Assembly: GCF_010091925.1 (NCBI RefSeq)
Contig: NZ_WVID01000007.1
Coordinates: forward strand, 240,614 to 304,613
Length of the DNA stretch: 64,000 nucleotides
From: Nostoc sp. B(2019)
GTDB lineage: Bacteria; Cyanobacteriota; Cyanobacteriia; Cyanobacteriales; Nostocaceae
Direction of reading: 5' to 3'
Positions 57,079-64,000 of this stretch are shown here, piece by piece. The stretch's first letter is position 1. Each line of letters opens with the position of its first letter. The translations under genes and the position numbers were made by a program. Under the pieces are notes generated by a model. That model searched no databases, was not told the origin of the DNA, and saw nothing but the letters and a program-made list of their open reading frames with translations.

Positions 57079-57948
57079 TTAAACTCTTGCCAAAACAGGC
57101 TCATTCATTACATTGACTAAGTTGGATTCTGACTCAGTACAGTAGATTTCGCAGGAGTTATTAGGACTTTCGATCAGTTTAACTTTGTAGAGTGTAGCTC
57201 CTAATTCCTGGATAGGCGATCGCAGTAAATTACTAATGTAAAGTGCGATATTCTCAGCAGTAGGAACAACTTCGGCAAAGTAAGCAATGTCTTTATTTAG
57301 AAAAGTGTGATCGAATGGTTCAACCACATAATTTTCTATCACATGATTCAGAGCACCTAAATCGACAATCATACCAGTGCGGGAATCAATTTCCCCTTTC
57401 ACGGTGACTTCTAAATGATAGTTGTGTCCATGACCGTGGGGACGAGCACACTTACCATAAATCTCAGTGTTTTCTTCATTACTGAGCTGAGGATGAGCCA
57501 GCCGATGAGCGGCGCTAAAGTGAGTGCTGATAGTCAGGTAGGATTCCATTGTGTTTCCCATATAATCTGCCCAAAGTTCAGGATGTTCAAACAACTGCAC
57601 ACGAACTAGAGGTAAGTGGGGTGCTAACCGTTGCCAGATAACTCGTGCAATATTCTCAGTGGTGGGCAGAGTTTGCTGAAATTCTACCCACACATCGTTG
57701 AGATAAGAAAAGTCTAATTGGCTGGTAACTTCCCGTTTGATTACATGTTTTACATCGGACAAGTTCAGCACCATACCATATTTATCTAATTCCCCGGCTA
57801 AGGAGATAAATAGTACATAGTTATGTCCATGTCCGGGAAATTTAGAGCAAGCACCAAATTTCTCAATATTCTCGGCTTCACTCAGTTCCGGCAACCAATA
57901 GCGATGACTTGCTGAGAACTGAGCACGGCGATTAACAATACATTGCAT
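57079..57948 (-). CDS. 6-pyruvoyl-tetrahydropterin synthase family protein, tandem double domain
   Basis: A 289-residue protein made of two full PTPS/QueD domains (about 1-130 and 134-285). PTPS enzymes act on dihydroneopterin triphosphate to make tetrahydropterins or the 7-deazaguanine precursor. In domain 1 the zinc ligands His15, His40 and His42 (GHGHN) and catalytic Cys34 are seen. In domain 2 they are His149, His173, His175 and Cys167. Both have the C-x5-H-x-H spacing of true PTPS, not the C-x3-H-x-H of QueD. Both halves look active, so this may be an intramolecular dimer. A carbinolamine dehydratase gene 5 kb away fits pterin metabolism. Confidence 0.88.
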   Translation of the reverse strand: MQCIVNRRAQFSASHRYWLPELSEAENIEKFGACSKFPGHGHNYVLFISLAGELDKYGMVLNLSDVKHVIKREVTSQLDFSYLNDVWVEFQQTLPTTENIARVIWQRLAPHLPLVRVQLFEHPELWADYMGNTMESYLTISTHFSAAHRLAHPQLSNEENTEIYGKCARPHGHGHNYHLEVTVKGEIDSRTGMIVDLGALNHVIENYVVEPFDHTFLNKDIAYFAEVVPTAENIALYISNLLRSPIQELGATLYKVKLIESPNNSCEIYCTESESNLVNVMNEPVLARV

Positions 57949-58027
57949 GAGTACACTGGAAGCAAAATTTAAAATTTCTTAATCTTTCACTGTTTCCAGC
58001 ATAAACTAATTTCAGCCGCTTCGCGGA

Positions 58028-58055
58028 GTCCAAAGTCCAAAGTCCAAAGTCCAAA
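58028..58055. repeat. Heptamer tandem repeat (GTCCAAA)x4
   Basis: Four exact GTCCAAA units lie between the pterin synthase gene and the J-protein gene. They are Nostocales-type short tandem repeats. Confidence 0.95.
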
Positions 58056-58088
58056 GAAATTAATTTGACTCTTGACAAATGACATTAA

Positions 58089-58778
58089 CTACTCAACCGA
58101 TGCTTGTGCCTCGCAATGCAATCTTTCAGCTATGCGGAATAGCTCTAGACCTGTGTGTAAATAACGATCATCGTAGCTCAAGGGGAAATAAGCCAACTCT
58201 TCTAGCCCATCTCCTAATTGACTGAGAGTGTAGTAGAGGTGAGCTGCGGTTCTTGCTAAACTAGGGGGATTCGGCAGGGAGCGAAAAGTCATTTGTGCTT
58301 GTTTGAGGTCATCCCGACAAATTTTTAAGTATTCCTGAAATTCTTCTAAGAGATCATCATCAAAGGGATCGGCGGCTAATTCCTCCATTTGTTCCTGCAA
58401 GGAATATAGGATGCCACAAAGTAAGCGATTGACTGGTTGATAAACTTGGCGCAGCCATTCATCGACTTGTTCGTCAGCATCCCGTCCTGTTTGCCGTGTT
58501 GCTTTGTAACGCTTTTGAGCAGAAGTTGTACGCTGTTGACGATCGCTATTTAATTTTTGAGAGCTATCTCGTAGTTGTTGGTCATAATTGAGACGATTAT
58601 GAGTGTCGCCCAAGACCTCATACGCAGCATTGATGTGAATAATTCGCTCGTTATCTGCTGTTTCCTGATTACTGTCAGGATGAAATAATTTTACCAAGCG
58701 GCGATAAGCTTGCTTAATCTCCGCTTGGCTGGCGTTCGGACTAACTTTGAGTGTTTCGTAGTGGTTAGAATCGACCAT
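58089..58778 (-). CDS. J-domain protein (DnaJ-like co-chaperone)
   Basis: A 229-residue protein with an N-terminal J domain (NHYETLKVSPNASQAEIKQAY; HPD at 33-35; YEVLGDTHNRLNYD). The rest is a helical acidic C-terminal region with no zinc-finger or substrate-binding domain, so it is a type III J protein. It would stimulate a DnaK at a special site or client. Its start lies 15 bases after the cysK stop, so it is part of the Rrf2-cysK operon. The link to cysteine synthesis is unexplained. Confidence 0.88.
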   Translation of the reverse strand: MVDSNHYETLKVSPNASQAEIKQAYRRLVKLFHPDSNQETADNERIIHINAAYEVLGDTHNRLNYDQQLRDSSQKLNSDRQQRTTSAQKRYKATRQTGRDADEQVDEWLRQVYQPVNRLLCGILYSLQEQMEELAADPFDDDLLEEFQEYLKICRDDLKQAQMTFRSLPNPPSLARTAAHLYYTLSQLGDGLEELAYFPLSYDDRYLHTGLELFRIAERLHCEAQASVE

Positions 58779-58793
58779 TCATCTAATTTATCG

Positions 58794-59756
58794 TTAGCTG
58801 ACGCTAGCTGCTACCCTTGCCTCTAGGTCTTGGAACAATGGTGTACTTAAATATCTTTCTCCAAAACTGGGCTGAATCATCACAATTAAGCGTCCTTTGT
58901 TTTCTTGACGCTGAGCAACTTGAATTGCCGCATACAATGCAGCTCCACTGGAAATACCAGATAGTAGCCCTTCTTCTCTTGCCAAACGTCGACCATAAGC
59001 GATCGCTTCTTCATCGGTGACGGTAATCACTTCATCAATTAATTTTACCTTCAGCACTTGGGGAATAAACCCAGCGCCAATTCCTTGAATTTTGTGCGGC
59101 CCAGGTCGTCCGCCAGACAAGACTGGACTATTGGCTGGTTCAACAGCGATCGCCTGAAAACTCGGCTTGCGTGTTTTAATTACTTCCGCTACACCAGTGA
59201 TCGTACCACCTGTTCCGACCCCTGCCACAATTATATCAACCTGTCCATCAGTATCTTCCCAGATCTCTTCGGCTGTAGTTTCTCTATGCACTTTTACATT
59301 TGCCGGATTACGGAACTGTTGCAACATATAGGCATTTGGCGTACTGTCAACTATCTCCTGTGCTCGCCGAATTGCTCCACTCATGCCTTCAGTACCCGGC
59401 GTTAGTTCTAGTTCGGCTCCATAGGCCCGCAACATTGCCCGTCGCTCTCCACTCATCGTCTCTGGCATTGTCAAAATTAATCGATAACCCTTAGCTGCTG
59501 CTGCCATTGCTAGGGCAATTCCTGTATTTCCAGAGGTGGGTTCCACCAAAACTGTCTTCCGAGGAGTTATTAGCCCTTCTTCCTCGGCGGTATTAATCAT
59601 ACTTACTCCAATCCGGTCTTTAACTGATGCGGATGGGTTCATACTTTCTAGTTTTACCAAAATCTGAGCAACACACCCTTCTGCTTCGGGAATACGGTTC
59701 AATTGCACCAGAGGTGTGCGACCAACGAGTTCTGTAATGTTACGAGCAATTCGCAT
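58794..59756 (-). CDS. cysK: Cysteine synthase A (O-acetylserine sulfhydrylase)
   Basis: This PLP enzyme makes cysteine from O-acetylserine and sulfide. The PLP Lys46 is in [11 protein letters not shown]. The substrate loop [11 protein letters not shown], the Gly-rich phosphate loop [10 protein letters not shown] and the C-terminal GISSGAA are all typical of CysK. The length of 320 residues is normal. It lies 78 bases after an Rrf2 regulator and 15 bases before a J-protein gene, all on the minus strand. The Rrf2 neighbour suggests control by sulfur or cysteine status, as with CymR. Confidence 0.96.
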   Translation of the reverse strand: MRIARNITELVGRTPLVQLNRIPEAEGCVAQILVKLESMNPSASVKDRIGVSMINTAEEEGLITPRKTVLVEPTSGNTGIALAMAAAAKGYRLILTMPETMSGERRAMLRAYGAELELTPGTEGMSGAIRRAQEIVDSTPNAYMLQQFRNPANVKVHRETTAEEIWEDTDGQVDIIVAGVGTGGTITGVAEVIKTRKPSFQAIAVEPANSPVLSGGRPGPHKIQGIGAGFIPQVLKVKLIDEVITVTDEEAIAYGRRLAREEGLLSGISSGAALYAAIQVAQRQENKGRLIVMIQPSFGERYLSTPLFQDLEARVAASVS

Positions 59757-59834
59757 AATTAGTCCTTAGTTATTAGTGAATAGTTATTAGTCAGTTGTCT
59801 TTGCTCTCTTGATCATGAGTCAAACAACAAATGA

Positions 59835-60281
59835 CTAAATGTAATACATGATATCCAGTTGCCGACGTGATTCTCTCTTTTCACAGAGATCTTGAAGTGT
59901 ATAGTTTTGCAACACTGTGTTAGCAGCCTGAGATGCTTCTAGCCAGATTTCTTCTATAACAGAACTGTCTATATTTTTGGTATTAATATCTTCTTCACTC
60001 GTCCCCATATCTAAACCTTCCAAACAGCCTAAAATCTCGAAAAGTGTTATTCTTCGAGGTTCTCGCGTCAAAAAGTAACCGCCTTTTGACCCACGTTGAC
60101 TTTTAACTATACCTCCACGCCTCAAAGTTGCTAGTAGCTGTTCCAAATAGCGATCAGGTATGTTTTGTTGTGCTGCAATTTGTCGAATTTGCAATGGTTC
60201 GCCACTTTCGTAATGAGCAGCCATTTCTAATAAGGCAAGAATGGCATATTCAGATTTACACGATAGTTCCACAGGCAGCAA
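59835..60281 (-). CDS. Rrf2-family transcriptional regulator (CymR-like)
   Basis: A 148-residue winged-helix regulator. The DNA-binding part reads LSCKSEYAILALLEMA, QIRQIAAQQNIPDRYLEQLL and RGSKGGYFLTREPRRITL. The three-cysteine iron-sulfur cluster of IscR/NsrR is not present; only single Cys at about 8, 85 and 133 are seen, so it is probably a cluster-free type. It is the first gene of the operon with cysK. CymR in firmicutes binds CysK to sense cysteine; the same partnership here is inference from position and family. Confidence 0.9.
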   Translation of the reverse strand: MLPVELSCKSEYAILALLEMAAHYESGEPLQIRQIAAQQNIPDRYLEQLLATLRRGGIVKSQRGSKGGYFLTREPRRITLFEILGCLEGLDMGTSEEDINTKNIDSSVIEEIWLEASQAANTVLQNYTLQDLCEKRESRRQLDIMYYI

Positions 60282-60463
60282 TAAGTTAAGAATTAGGAGT
60301 TAGAATTTTACGCGCTATAAACTTGATCCCGCTCACCTCTGTCAGAAAAGCTTGTTTAGAAAAAGTTGTTTACGACGTGAGTTAGGAGTTTTGAATTTTC
60401 AACTCATAACTCCTTCTTTCTCCAGTATACTCCGGTTCCCCGCTGGGGTTTGTTGCCGTTCCC

Positions 60464-60493
60464 GAAAACAAAAAACCCCGCCTCATGGCGGGG
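60464..60493 (-). terminator. Rho-independent terminator after the porin gene
   Basis: On the minus strand CCCCGCC pairs with GGCGGGG around a 4-base loop and is followed by TTTTTTGTTTT. It stands 40 bases past the porin stop and before the Rrf2 promoter region. Confidence 0.93.
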
Positions 60494-60532
60494 AGCAATA
60501 GGATTTAAGATTGCAAGTAAATTTTCGACACT

Positions 60533-62269
60533 CTAGAAAGTAAAAGTTGTTCTGAGTGTACCGATAATTGCATCATCGTTGTCGCTGTTTTGACCAGGAG
60601 AAGTCAGGTAAATAACGCCAGGAGTGATTGAGACGTTATCCGACACACGATATTTGTAGAAGCCTTCAATTTGGTAAGGTACATCGCCACCACCAAAACC
60701 TGGGCGGTTAAGAGCATAAGGTTGTGCACCTGCGAAGACACCCAATACGTTACCTCTCTTACCAAAATCAGATAAGGCAACCCCAGCACCGTAAGTCCAA
60801 GATTCAAAATCATCACCGATACCGGAACCTACAACATCCGTGTAGGCTACGAAGCCACTAACGGAAAGTTTGTCGCTTGGTCTAAACGCCGCCGACAGAC
60901 CGTAGGAATTACTTGAAGATGAGTTAGCCAAAGTATTGGCTTGTTGAGTACCTACTACACCAAGGGGAACACCACCAGCGTTAGTCAGACCCAAACCCGA
61001 ATCAAATAGAGCACTATTGTCGCCATTATATCCATGAACATAGGTGGCAGCTAAAGCTAGGCGATCGCCAACACTAAAGTTCAACTGACCTAGAGCAGCA
61101 TAGTTACCATTGAACACACCTTCACCTGCACCAGGAGAATTGGCGTCTGATGATAAGTAACCCACTGTAACTGAACTGTTTCCTAGAATACCGCCACCTC
61201 TACCCAAAGGCAGGTTAAGTGCTATACCCGCACCACCACCAATCCTATAGATGGGGCTTTCAGAAGAGAAAGCAGATAAAGCGCCATTCCCACCGTCAGT
61301 TTTGTCAAAAAAGTAAGGGTTGTTGACAGCAGCATAATGGCTGTGTCGTCCTCCAGCAGCCGCAAGATAAACCTGAGCTGGGCCTATGGGAACTTCATAG
61401 GTCAGTCTGTCTATATCAACGCTGTTATCACCAGTACTACCGATTTGGAAAGTTTGAGCACCTTCAGAACTGGGAATAGCGTTTCCAGCAGTGTCTTGTA
61501 TTGCAAAGGCTTGTGCATTACCAGCTGCAAGACGGGTGGTCAAAACGTCTCTACCAGTGAAACTGGTTTGCAAGCCTAAACGTACTCTGTTTTGGAAGAC
61601 GGTGTTGTTAGCATCGCCAGTTCCATCACCAAAGGCATCACTAACTGCAAAAATGGCTTCACCAACTAGCTTAGTGGTGGTGGAGAACTGATTTGCTTCC
61701 AATTCAGCGGTACGCGCTTCTAAGGAATCTACACGACCGCGTAGGGTTGCAAGTTCTGCGGAGAATTCTTCTTGTAACCGCTGTAAGGTAGCTAAGTCTT
61801 GCTTAGTTACCAAGTCAGCTGTTGCTGTGGCAATTAATTCGTTGACTCGATCCAAACAGGCATTTAAACCAGCAGCAAACTCATAACGGGTCAGAGCACG
61901 ATTGCCGCGATAAGTACCATTGGGATAACCTGCAATACAACCATAGCGCTCAACCAAGGACTGCAATGCTTGGAATGCCCAATCGGTAGGTTGTACATCG
62001 GAAAACTGAGAAACCGATGTTACCTGAGCCTGGGTGCTGTTCTTGTTGCCTTCGTTGCTGTAGCGATTAACTTGATCTAAAACGTTGGCATCATTAGCTG
62101 TTTGAGCCAACAACTCTGGTTGTTGGGTAAGCGTAGTTACGCTTGGTTGCTCAGCTGGTGATACTTCAGTGGTGGTATTTGGAGCCGCAATTGCTGTTGT
62201 TGAAACTAACAATGTTGCTCCCAAAACTGCTGGACTAACCACTAATGATTTCCATAAGAGATTAGACAT
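60533..62269 (-). CDS. Outer-membrane porin with SLH domain (iron-uptake porin / OprB type)
   Basis: A 578-residue protein starting at ATG 62269 (MSNLLWKSLVVSP), with AAGGAAAG just upstream; a longer frame to 62317 adds 16 residues before the signal peptide. A signal peptide ends near TTAIAAP. Then come an SLH domain (SDVQPTDWAFQALQSLVERYGCIAGYPNG, split here), a coiled coil (LRGRVDSLEARTAELEANQ) and a beta-barrel C-terminal part ending in GTLRTTFTF. This is the cyanobacterial SLH-OprB porin family, whose members take up iron and other small solutes. The SLH domain should bind peptidoglycan polysaccharide. Confidence 0.92.
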   Translation of the reverse strand: MSNLLWKSLVVSPAVLGATLLVSTTAIAAPNTTTEVSPAEQPSVTTLTQQPELLAQTANDANVLDQVNRYSNEGNKNSTQAQVTSVSQFSDVQPTDWAFQALQSLVERYGCIAGYPNGTYRGNRALTRYEFAAGLNACLDRVNELIATATADLVTKQDLATLQRLQEEFSAELATLRGRVDSLEARTAELEANQFSTTTKLVGEAIFAVSDAFGDGTGDANNTVFQNRVRLGLQTSFTGRDVLTTRLAAGNAQAFAIQDTAGNAIPSSEGAQTFQIGSTGDNSVDIDRLTYEVPIGPAQVYLAAAGGRHSHYAAVNNPYFFDKTDGGNGALSAFSSESPIYRIGGGAGIALNLPLGRGGGILGNSSVTVGYLSSDANSPGAGEGVFNGNYAALGQLNFSVGDRLALAATYVHGYNGDNSALFDSGLGLTNAGGVPLGVVGTQQANTLANSSSSNSYGLSAAFRPSDKLSVSGFVAYTDVVGSGIGDDFESWTYGAGVALSDFGKRGNVLGVFAGAQPYALNRPGFGGGDVPYQIEGFYKYRVSDNVSITPGVIYLTSPGQNSDNDDAIIGTLRTTFTF

Positions 62270-62645
62270 CTTTCCTTTTCTCCTCACACCTTGTATAGAT
62301 AATTGCGTTTGTTGCACCTAATTCTCAAAAATGCGACATCTCATTGAAACCTGTGGATGAGGCATAGTTGCCACTACTACAATTTTAGTTTTTGCAAAGC
62401 TAATAACTGATTAACTTATCGTTAAAAATTTATGCAATTAACTTATGCAAAAACATATCTTTATATCATAACATTATAAAACACCTGATTGGGATGGCAA
62501 GATAGGAGCGATCGCCTTGATAACTGTCACACATAAGTTATCTATATATCTAAGCAGGGAGTAAGGTTTTGGGCATTCATTAAATCCCCACTTAGGTAAA
62601 CTGCTAAAGGCTTTGGACACTTAGCAGCTTGTCAAGATCAATCAC
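62270..62645. other. Region between the porin gene and the carbinolamine dehydratase gene
   Basis: It holds the porin promoter and leader; A+T-rich stretches near 62400-62480 are likely candidates. No Fur-box-like palindrome was clearly seen. No ORF. Confidence 0.45.
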
Positions 62646-62927
62646 TTAGTTTATTTGGGAAATTACCCCTGCCATATCAAAATCCTTCAGCGTCAACCCA
62701 CCTGCATCATGGGTTGTGAGTGTAATCTTCACCTTGTTGTAAGAAATTTCTATATCTGGATGATGTCCCGCAGACTCGGCTGGTTCCACCAGCTTATTTA
62801 CAAACTCAATTGCTTGGATAAAATCCTTAAATGTGCGGGTAGTCTGCAACTTGGACTTTTCAACTATCCAATCAGACAGAACGCCAGCTCGTTCTCGAAT
62901 TTCAGTCTCAGAAAGTAGTTTTGCCAT
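62646..62927 (-). CDS. Pterin-4-alpha-carbinolamine dehydratase
   Basis: A 93-residue protein of the PCD/DCoH family, which dehydrates 4a-hydroxy-tetrahydropterin to recycle the cofactor. The active-site signature GHHPDIEISY (His55, His56), His73 in TTHDAGG and Asp82 in LKDFD are all present. The gene stands alone. With the tandem PTPS gene 5 kb away it supports tetrahydropterin use in this organism. The RNA locus at 63326-63610 lies upstream on the same strand, 400 bases away; a link is possible but unproven. Confidence 0.93.
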   Translation of the reverse strand: MAKLLSETEIRERAGVLSDWIVEKSKLQTTRTFKDFIQAIEFVNKLVEPAESAGHHPDIEISYNKVKITLTTHDAGGLTLKDFDMAGVISQIN

Positions 62928-63325
62928 ATCAAAAGTTCCTCTTTTAAGCTAATCAGCGTTTAAGTTACATATTCACTTAAGAGTAAGGAGCCAGAAGCCA
63001 AAAGAAAAATGCTCCTAACTCCTGACTTACCAAATTTTCTCAAGTACAAATTTGGATGCACATCTGCTTATAGCTTTATTACTTCTTGCACATCATTTGG
63101 CCAAACTCCTCTCATCCCTCATATAAACTAAATTATGCGAGGAAGGAGTAACTAATAATGTATCTATGTGCATACTTAAGTTTATCCAAGGAGATAGACA
63201 CTGTTGCTCACGTCTGGTCAATTACCAAGGATAATAGATGAAGATATTTTTCTGTTAATAAATATTTAAACGTCACTTGCATCTAAGTTTTCAAGAGCAA
63301 GTATTGATAAATTAAAAGTCACCCA
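62928..63325. other. Gap between carbinolamine dehydratase gene and RNA locus
   Basis: 398 bases, A+T-rich, with the dehydratase promoter or leader. On the plus strand, AAGGAG precedes a 27-codon frame beginning MYLCAYLSLSKE near 63161, which is too weak to call. No other structure is seen. Confidence 0.45.
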
Positions 63326-63374
63326 TAAAAAACTATCCGCTCTGATTTGGATCAGGAGATCTAAGTCAGAGCGG
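63326..63374 (-). terminator. Terminator of the small-ORF RNA locus
   Basis: On the minus strand CCGCTCTGA pairs with TCAGAGCGG over an inner GATC/GATC stem, then ATAG and six T. It is a good intrinsic terminator and ends the small-ORF RNA. Its TCAGAGC arm is also complementary to the 5' hairpin near 63593, so the two could form an alternative pair. Confidence 0.85.
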
Positions 63375-63380
63375 TCTAGC

Positions 63381-63524
63381 GGGTCTTCAGGTTGCAACCA
63401 GACTGCCGGAAGGAACTCCGAGCTTGCCTAGCTACTTGAGCTAACTTAGTCTCTCAAGAGGACTAAGGCTTGCTTTTAGAGAACAGCTCCGGCACGCAGC
63501 CGGCTAACTGCAACCTGATGACCC
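63381..63524 (-). ncRNA. Long paired RNA element overlapping the small ORF
   Basis: Arms 63381-63396 and 63509-63524 pair over 16 positions with a single mismatch (GGGTC-T-TCAGGTTGCA against TGCAACCTGA-T-GACCC). Inside lie hairpins CTTAGTC/GACTAAG and CCGGC/GCCGG and an AGCT/AGCT stem. On the minus strand the 5' arm is within codons 8-13 of the small ORF, and its stop codon is in the enclosed loop. The whole has the look of a structured RNA. I do not recognise it as any riboswitch or known cyanobacterial small RNA. Confidence 0.6.
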
Positions 63525-63547
63525 ATGCATTTACTACTTTCAATCAT
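63476..63547 (-). CDS. Small ORF of 23 codons with near-perfect Shine-Dalgarno (leader-peptide candidate)
   Basis: The minus strand reads ATG ... TAA, encoding a 23-residue peptide starting MIESSKCMGHQ and ending RLRAGAVL. Upstream at 63552-63562 stands AAGGAGGTGAT, an 11-base match to the anti-Shine-Dalgarno 3' end of 16S rRNA, with GGAGG eight bases from the ATG. This is stronger than any ribosome-binding site noticed elsewhere in the window. Codons 8-13 are one arm of the long RNA helix, so translation would melt it. There is no obvious run of a single amino acid as in classical attenuators. It may be a leader peptide or the coding part of a dual-function RNA. Confidence 0.55.
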   Translation of the reverse strand: MIESSKCMGHQVAVSRLRAGAVL

Positions 63548-63551
63548 GGGC

Positions 63552-63562
63552 ATCACCTCCTT
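63552..63562 (-). promoter_or_regulatory. Extended Shine-Dalgarno AAGGAGGTGAT
   Basis: The 11 bases are fully complementary to the 3' tail of bacterial 16S rRNA. Spacing of eight bases from GGAGG to the ATG is ideal. It decides the start of the 23-codon ORF. Confidence 0.8.
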
Positions 63563-63592
63563 GTTGCCTAAGCGGTCTTAGTTTCAAAAAGG

Positions 63593-63610
63593 CAGAGCGT
63601 TGTTGCTCTG
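63593..63610 (-). promoter_or_regulatory. 5' hairpin of the small-ORF RNA locus
   Basis: CAGAGC / GCTCTG with a 6-base loop lies about 30 bases upstream of the Shine-Dalgarno of the small ORF. Its TCAGAGC/GCTCTGA text is complementary to the terminator arms downstream. It may be the first stem of the leader and might compete with the terminator. Confidence 0.45.
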
Positions 63611-63667
63611 AGCTTGTAATCTTTATTTAAGATAACACATAAATTTAGAGATATTAATCATAAATAG

Positions 63668-63692
63668 AAAAACCCCCACCAAAAGGTGGAGG
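63668..63692 (-). terminator. Rho-independent terminator after psbD
   Basis: On the minus strand CCTCCACC-TTTT-GGTGGGGG is followed by TTTTTC. It is 200 bases past the psbD stop and closely resembles the psaB terminator (ACC-loop-GG core). Confidence 0.85.
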
Positions 63693-63703
63693 ATTACTAA
63701 GTA

Positions 63704-63853
63704 ATGGATAATTTTGGCACTTTACTGGCTTTTGCCGAAGATATTTGGGGAAGCAATGGATCGCGCTTTTCACAATTTATTGCTTCAACTGTAATTGCCT
63801 ATAGGCTTTCGATTATCTGGATAGTGCCAGTTACCGCCAACCATAGCCCTTAA
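63704..63853 (+). CDS. Weak candidate small ORF antisense to the psbD 3' region
   Basis: A 49-codon frame begins MDNFGTLLAFAEDIW and ends VTANHSP, with GGAGG 11 bases before the ATG. That GGAGG is part of the psbD terminator stem, so the match may be chance. There is a mildly hydrophobic centre. No family is recognised. Confidence 0.2.
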   Translation: MDNFGTLLAFAEDIWGSNGSRFSQFIASTVIAYRLSIIWIVPVTANHSP

Positions 63854-63892
63854 TCAGGATTATGGTCATCTTAATTTGTTTCTCATCATTTA

Positions 63893-64000
63893 TTAGAGAG
63901 CGTTACCGCGAGGTAGAACTTCTTCAGGGAATACAAATTGTTCGTGAGGTTGATCTTGAGGAGCCATCCAAGCGCGGATGCCCTCATTCAGCAAAATGTT
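63893..64000 (-). CDS. psbD: Photosystem II D2 protein, C-terminal end
   Basis: Only the last 35 codons are in the window; the gene continues past the right edge. The peptide ends [25 protein letters not shown], given here in two parts: [11 protein letters not shown] and [14 protein letters not shown]. This is the D2 C-terminus of the PSII reaction centre. In the psbDC operon psbC overlaps the end of psbD. No psbC start is seen in the overlap or downstream, so this should be the separate second psbD copy that many cyanobacteria carry. Confidence 0.95.
   Translation of the reverse strand, partial: NILLNEGIRAWMAPQDQPHEQFVFPEEVLPRGNAL

Larger units (their letters stand above)
63548..63892. other. 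Region between the RNA locus and psbD
   Basis: It contains the 5' leader and probable promoter of the small-ORF RNA (A+T-rich near 63620-63660), then the psbD terminator and the 200-base psbD 3' untranslated region. No psbC gene follows psbD here. Confidence 0.55.

Noticed and set aside
63161..63244. 27-codon plus-strand frame with AAGGAG upstream
   Set aside because: Short, no family resemblance and no terminator or structure; not enough to call.
63551..63562. CACCTCCTT on the plus strand, like a 16S rRNA 3' end
   Set aside because: No other 16S sequence is present; it is simply the complement of the strong Shine-Dalgarno on the minus strand.

Overview
The window comes from a filamentous, Nostoc-like cyanobacterium. 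It carries psaA and psaB, the end of psbD, many GCGATCGC (HIP1) octamers, heptamer short tandem repeats (ACGAATT, GTCCAAA, GTCAAAA types) and small dispersed hairpin repeats typical of Nostocales. No rRNA, tRNA, CRISPR array, integrase or complete insertion sequence was seen.

Layout. (1) 1-5092, minus: psaA, psaB and the start of a second psaB copy in tandem, with a terminator between the two psaB copies. (2) 5.6-22.5 kb, mostly housekeeping: a repeat-bearing lipoprotein, bioB, an atypical KAS III-like enzyme, an RND efflux pump with its membrane-fusion partner, a secreted subtilase-like protein, rpe, a phasin-like coiled-coil protein, an FKBP isomerase, dnaB, rplI and gloB. (3) 22.8-33.6 kb, plus: a visibly A+T-rich glycosyltransferase island. 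It holds GT-B and GT-A enzymes, an ABC exporter with a histidine-kinase-like C-terminal extension, a GT10 fucosyltransferase-like protein and three tandem GT-A paralogues. (4) 33.7-37.6 kb, minus: type II NADH dehydrogenase, a small membrane protein and an ABC1/UbiB kinase-like protein. (5) 38.2-48.2 kb, minus: a Wzx/Wzy-type exopolysaccharide locus with flippase, polymerase, Wzc-like co-polymerase/kinase and four glycosyltransferases. (6) 49.1-64 kb: an M1 aminopeptidase with HEAT repeats, a DUF3352 protein, mscL, a methyltransferase overlapping a PrsW-type protease, a tandem-domain pterin synthase, a J-domain protein, cysK with an Rrf2 regulator, an SLH/OprB porin, a pterin carbinolamine dehydratase, a structured small-ORF RNA locus, and the 3' end of a psbD not followed by psbC.

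How the parts relate. Both ends of the window carry second or stand-alone copies of photosystem genes. Two large sets of surface-polysaccharide genes on opposite strands suggest heavy investment in envelope or sheath glycans: one a classical Wzy-dependent pathway, the other an ABC exporter surrounded by diverse glycosyltransferases. The most unusual item is the locus at 63.33-63.61 kb on the minus strand. It has a near-perfect Shine-Dalgarno, a 23-codon ORF, a long helix that pairs part of that ORF with downstream RNA, and a terminator. This is the architecture of a translation-sensitive attenuator or a dual-function small RNA, and I do not recognise it.
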